64,000 nucleotides of DNA from Talpa occidentalis. Lineage: Eukaryota > Chordata > Mammalia > Eulipotyphla > Talpidae. The stretch is from the NCBI RefSeq assembly GCF_014898055.3, contig NW_023605083.1, forward strand, positions 90,551,721 through 90,615,720, read 5' to 3'. A model generated the notes under the pieces. The model searched no databases. It saw only the letters and a program-made list of their open reading frames with translations, and was not told where the DNA came from. Every line of letters starts with the position of its first letter. The stretch's first letter is position 1. Below are positions 60,022-64,000 of the stretch, one piece after another. The position numbers and the translations under genes were made by a program.

Positions 60022-62095
60022 GACACTAACCTTACTAATCTCTTGAACAATAGTGGCTCAGAATGTGTGATCATTTACTTGTTAACTTTGTTTGCCCTTC
60101 CTTTGGACAAGCTTCTTCTTATTCAAGTTTCAGTTCAAAGGTAACTACCTTGGAGAAACCTTCCATCTTATCTAAGTTGCCTCAAACTATATCACACTTC
60201 CCGACTATCAGTTATATGGAAGGACTATAATTGGCCCTATTTCACTCTGGTGCTCACCCTTAGACCAATCCCTGTTCAGAGAGAAAGTGACAATATGATT
60301 AGCCAAGTCTGGGTAATTTGTCTGCTTCAATTATGGGGGCAGGCTTCTGTATTTGCCTCACCATGATCCTGTGGCACAAGAAGTCCCCAGGATTACCCTC
60401 AGAAAGGGATGTTGTATATATATCCAGTACGCAACCTAACAGGAAAGAAAACTTTCTCCAGAGTTCCTCAATGAGATTAGGCCCCAGACTCCAGGATCTA
60501 TCACTTTATCCACTATCACTCCAATATCCATAATTTCTTTGTCTTACTGTCTGCAACTGCATGGGAAATTTGTTAATTCTAGATCAGTGGACATGTCCAC
60601 TTTCTGTCCCCAAGCTGCTGGGAAAACATATTCTGAAGAATACACTTGTGCAAACAAGATAAAAGTCTCTACTTCCCATAGGTCTCTAGTTAATTTGTCT
60701 GCCATTTTCCACTACTGCTATTTCAATCTCCTTCATTCAGGTCCAACCTTTGTCCAAGCCATAATCCACCATCCCAACCATTTATAGCTTCAGTCACCCC
60801 AAAGAAAGATGCCCAGACTACATAATTATGTTGCCTTAGAACCAAAGGTGGGAAACACTTGGCTCTACTGACTTTTACCTAATATACCTGACACCTAAAT
60901 GTCTAGCTTCGCCCACATAGATTGTGGGAAGATGTGGGAAGGAGGCCCTCAGCACTGGCCATGCCCCTTTCTAATACTTTAAAACCACATCATCTCTTAT
61001 AACTCATCATCAGCTTATAACTCTGATTTGGACCTAGTGCTGATCATAATTATATTTTCATTATCTATGGACCACATTCCAAGTTATTACCAAACTTAGG
61101 AAAACTCTCAATATCTTCCAGACTTCAATAATGCTGTTAAGTGTAAGTTACTGTTAGGAATGATCAAAACCTTCAAGTCTTTGAAAACCTCTTCTCCCAC
61201 AGGTGTATAACCCTGGGCCAGGATATGAACTAACATGAGGACACTCTTGCTGCAAACTACTCTCCTTTTTCCACCTCCCCACATCCATTTCTTATAGCAG
61301 TGCCACCTCCCTCCTTAATTCTGCCTTCCTTTCCTTCTGCCAAGGATACCACCTCATAGAACAGTCTATACATCTGAAGTCTCACTCAGCATAACACAAA
61401 CACAACTCTGCTTTATGTGACTTAACCATTTCCTAAGGACATATCTTTCCCCCCCACATAGACATTTCCTTTGAAAGCTGGGACTGCATTACATGTCCCT
61501 GAAAGACACTGACCCTGCCAGGCCTGTGTGCAATAGAAACCAGCAGACCTGAAATACCCACATCACACTTCTGTACACTAAAGCAATTGGCTAAAGCTGA
61601 GTCAGAGCCCAATTAAGACTTCAGTCTTACCCTCACATCCCCATCTATGAAGAGGCAAGCAAAAGAAAGAAACAAGTTCCTGCTGTAAAGTTAACAATTA
61701 TACCTAGGGACCCAGAATAATTCTGAACCTGACCCAGGAAGGTCATATTTACACTGTGCCAAGATAGCAGATCCTTCTTAGACAAGTTCTTAAAATCCAA
61801 GAGGTGCTCTCACCTGTAAGGTCCATGTAACCCCCAGGTGAAACAATAGTTCCATTGAGTGTGTTAACATTCAGAAACTTCAACTTCTCAATAATTGCTC
61901 CATGGAAAGTGAGCTGGAAGTGATAGGAGAGGATGCAATGGAATTAGATAGCAGCAGAATGTACAAGGGAATAAGTGATCAGAGGACAAAGCAGAAGAAA
62001 GCCATACCAGGAGAGGAGGCTCCTCACCAGGGCTCTGGAGTCTTCGCAAGGTCAGCAAAATAATAGCACCATTGCCACCTACCACACCACTGAAG

Positions 62096-62370
62096 GGGCC
62101 TCCCTGGTGGCATAAGAAGTTAAGTCTCAGCACTATGAAGCTATCTGCAGCCACTGCAGCACAAGTTCAATCCCTGACCAGGGAGCTACCCACATTGCAC
62201 AGAAGACCTCTCCTGTCTCGCCCACTGCTCCCCTCAGCAGTATTATTTCAGTAGATGCACCTGTTCTGCAACCCGCTCTGTCTCTGGTGAATCCTCTCAC
62301 CCCCTGTACCTATGGCCTATACCCCAGTTCTTATATGCATAAATAAATCTTTAAAAAAAAAAAAAAAAAC
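62096..62370 (+). mobile_element. tRNA-derived SINE
   Basis: Complete TTAAG-type copy; TSD about ACCACTGAA / AACACTGAA. Confidence 0.91.
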
Positions 62371-63234
62371 AACACTGAACATTAAGAGTGCCCCTGCCCA
62401 CCAAGCTGAGTCTGCCCTGTCACAATGCTACAGGCCACTGCTCCTACTGATGAGTCTGAATTTGCATATGACTAGAAACGGATTTGTTATCCCAGGGCCC
62501 AGGCAGGCCTACTTGAATATTTCTGAGGCTCTTTTTTGGAGAAAATAATAGGGGAAGAAAATTAAGTCCCAGTGTGTCCCACCATCACAGGGACACCCAA
62601 GTTCCCAATGTGACTAGAGAATCTTAGTACTGCCAGGATAACTCCTAATTCTATTTTCATGGTGTTGGTCCCAGCTCAAGACATGACCCATCAAAAAATC
62701 TCAGATGAGCTATTCTGTTCTCCAACAAGAACCCTTCTTTATGAGGCAACTTTCTCCTCAGGCTAACGCCATTTATTGGCTGTCCCCCACTCTCTGTTTA
62801 CTTGCTCTTCAGACTGTTTTCCCTCACGCCACATGCCTTCCCACAATACTGTCCTTGTCCCCACTGCCACTGACATCCATAACTGTGATGGCATCTCAAG
62901 GTCCCTCTCAAACAAAAGGGCCCCTTTGTTTCTGAGGCTTCCTTCTGCTGCTGACACCCACACATTCTCCCTTTAGACTCATCTTGGGCTCCTTGTTTCC
63001 CCTCTCAAACTCACTCTACCCCTGCTTCAGTGAGTCACTCAGAAGATCCTTCTTGACCTCAGTCCAATAATACCATATAAGAATTCATGATGTATAGATG
63101 TTATAAAGGTGAGTTTGATTTAAAAGATCACTAACAACAAATCCAAACCTCACAAATACCTTACATTGTTTACAAAGCCTTCTAACATATATTAGAAATG
63201 ATTAGGGTCTCTTGAAGCTTACGCTGTTTACAGC

Positions 63235-63345
63235 AATGATATAGATAAGGCTTTCACAGATAAGGGAAGCCCCAAGGGTTCAGTGCCTTGTCCAAGTTTT
63301 TCAAGTCATAATGGGGGAGGCCAGGATTAGCACCCACATTTTCTC
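63235..63345 (+). repeat. MIR fragment
   Basis: TTTCACAGATAAGGGAAGCC, GTGCCTTGTCCAAGTTT and GGCCAGGATTAGCACCCA fit the MIR 3' half. Confidence 0.55.
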
Positions 63346-64000
63346 ACCAGGCTCTTCTCACTACAACCTGTTTTTCTAAAGTCCCACTTAACACATTATG
63401 CCTCCACTTCTTAATGGGGCCCTAAAGCATGTTCAGGCCTGTTTTGTCACTGTTTTGACAATTACTCATCTCCAAAAAAGAAAATCCATGTTTGCCTTAT
63501 ATGTGCACCAAGTATTTTCCCATACGTTATGATGGAGTTTGGGTTCCTTTCTCCAAGACTTAGCTCAAAAAACCACATCCACAAAGTCCTCTCTGATTTG
63601 TCTGTTTTCACCCTGTCCTTCCCAACCCTTGGCATCTGGGCTGACTTGACCTTGTGTTGAATTGTAAGAACTGTCCGACCCTCTGTGTCTGCTCCCACAG
63701 CACAGCACCAACCAGACCCTGTCCACTGACTTAGAGACACAGTCTGTATTGATCAAGAAATGCTTACGTGGAAAAGTCTTCCTTATTAACTGGAGTCTTA
63801 GCAGTGGCCTTAAATCAGAAATCTAAATGTAACGAAGGGAATTTGGGGGACATAGCGAAGTTCGTAAAAAGAACAAATAATCAACTGGCTTTTCAGAACC
63901 CCTCACATTCCATTATGTGTATAATTATCATAGAGTTGCTATAAGGTCTATTGGCTGACACTAGAATCCACAAGTTCTCATAGCCTCTGAGGGTCAGTGA

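Larger units (their letters stand above)
58800..64000. other. Upstream flank of ZFP3, no gene seen
   Basis: Two SINEs, one MIR and L2-like traces (about 60110-60230, 63550-63660). The 59000-59300 stretch is moderately GC-rich and adjoins the promoter. No coding block is recognised. Confidence 0.4.

Overview
This window is vertebrate nuclear DNA from a placental mammal. It has spliced genes with GT-AG introns, two CpG islands, and dense interspersed repeats of several ages (MIR, L2, hAT MITEs, ERV LTRs, 5'-truncated L1, and about 43 copies of one tRNA-derived SINE). The SINE has a tRNA-like head (A box TGGCGCAGCGG, B box GGTTCGATCCC) and a tail of AAATAAATAAATCTTT plus A-run, i.e. the T+ SINE architecture known from carnivores, horses, bats and others. 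Its body is not one I can name with certainty. The host is probably laurasiatherian, perhaps a bat, but I cannot fix the species.

The genes match the human 17p13.2 neighbourhood in inverted orientation. Left to right: (1) SCIMP on the + strand, four coding exons between 9482 and 16508, apparently intact, 164 codons; (2) a decayed copy of the SCIMP terminal exon at 20153-20343; (3) a CpG island at about 29020-29620 followed by a dead ZNF594 orthologue on the + strand (31529 to about 34836), with a lost start codon, nonsense codons, frameshifts, four SINE insertions and one L1 insertion; (4) further C2H2 zinc-finger debris at 37970-38310 (+) and 40818-41035 (-); (5) ZFP3 on the - strand, whose single coding exon (45881-47377) encodes 498 residues with 13 intact C2H2 fingers; (6) the ZFP3 5' intron (47386 to about 58546), full of SINEs; (7) a CpG-island promoter for ZFP3 at about 58230-58760 with NF-Y and ETS motifs. 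The flanks (1-9400 and 58800-64000) show only repeats and unassigned single-copy DNA.

SCIMP is an immune-cell transmembrane adaptor and ZFP3 a C2H2 DNA-binding protein; they are neighbours by conserved synteny, not by a shared pathway. I see no operon-like system, CRISPR array, structural RNA gene or undescribed enzymatic system. The interesting content is evolutionary: stepwise destruction of ZNF594, a duplicated SCIMP exon that kept its reading frame except for one stop, a likely SCIMP C-terminal extension, a shared SINE 3' extension suggesting transduction, repeated use of the same insertion targets, an ERV remnant beside an unrelated solo LTR, and a perfect 21-bp-arm palindrome.

Coordinates of repeats come from reading ends and target-site duplications (TSDs) by eye and may be off by a few bases. 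Family names for old repeats are from memory of consensus sequences and carry lower confidence.
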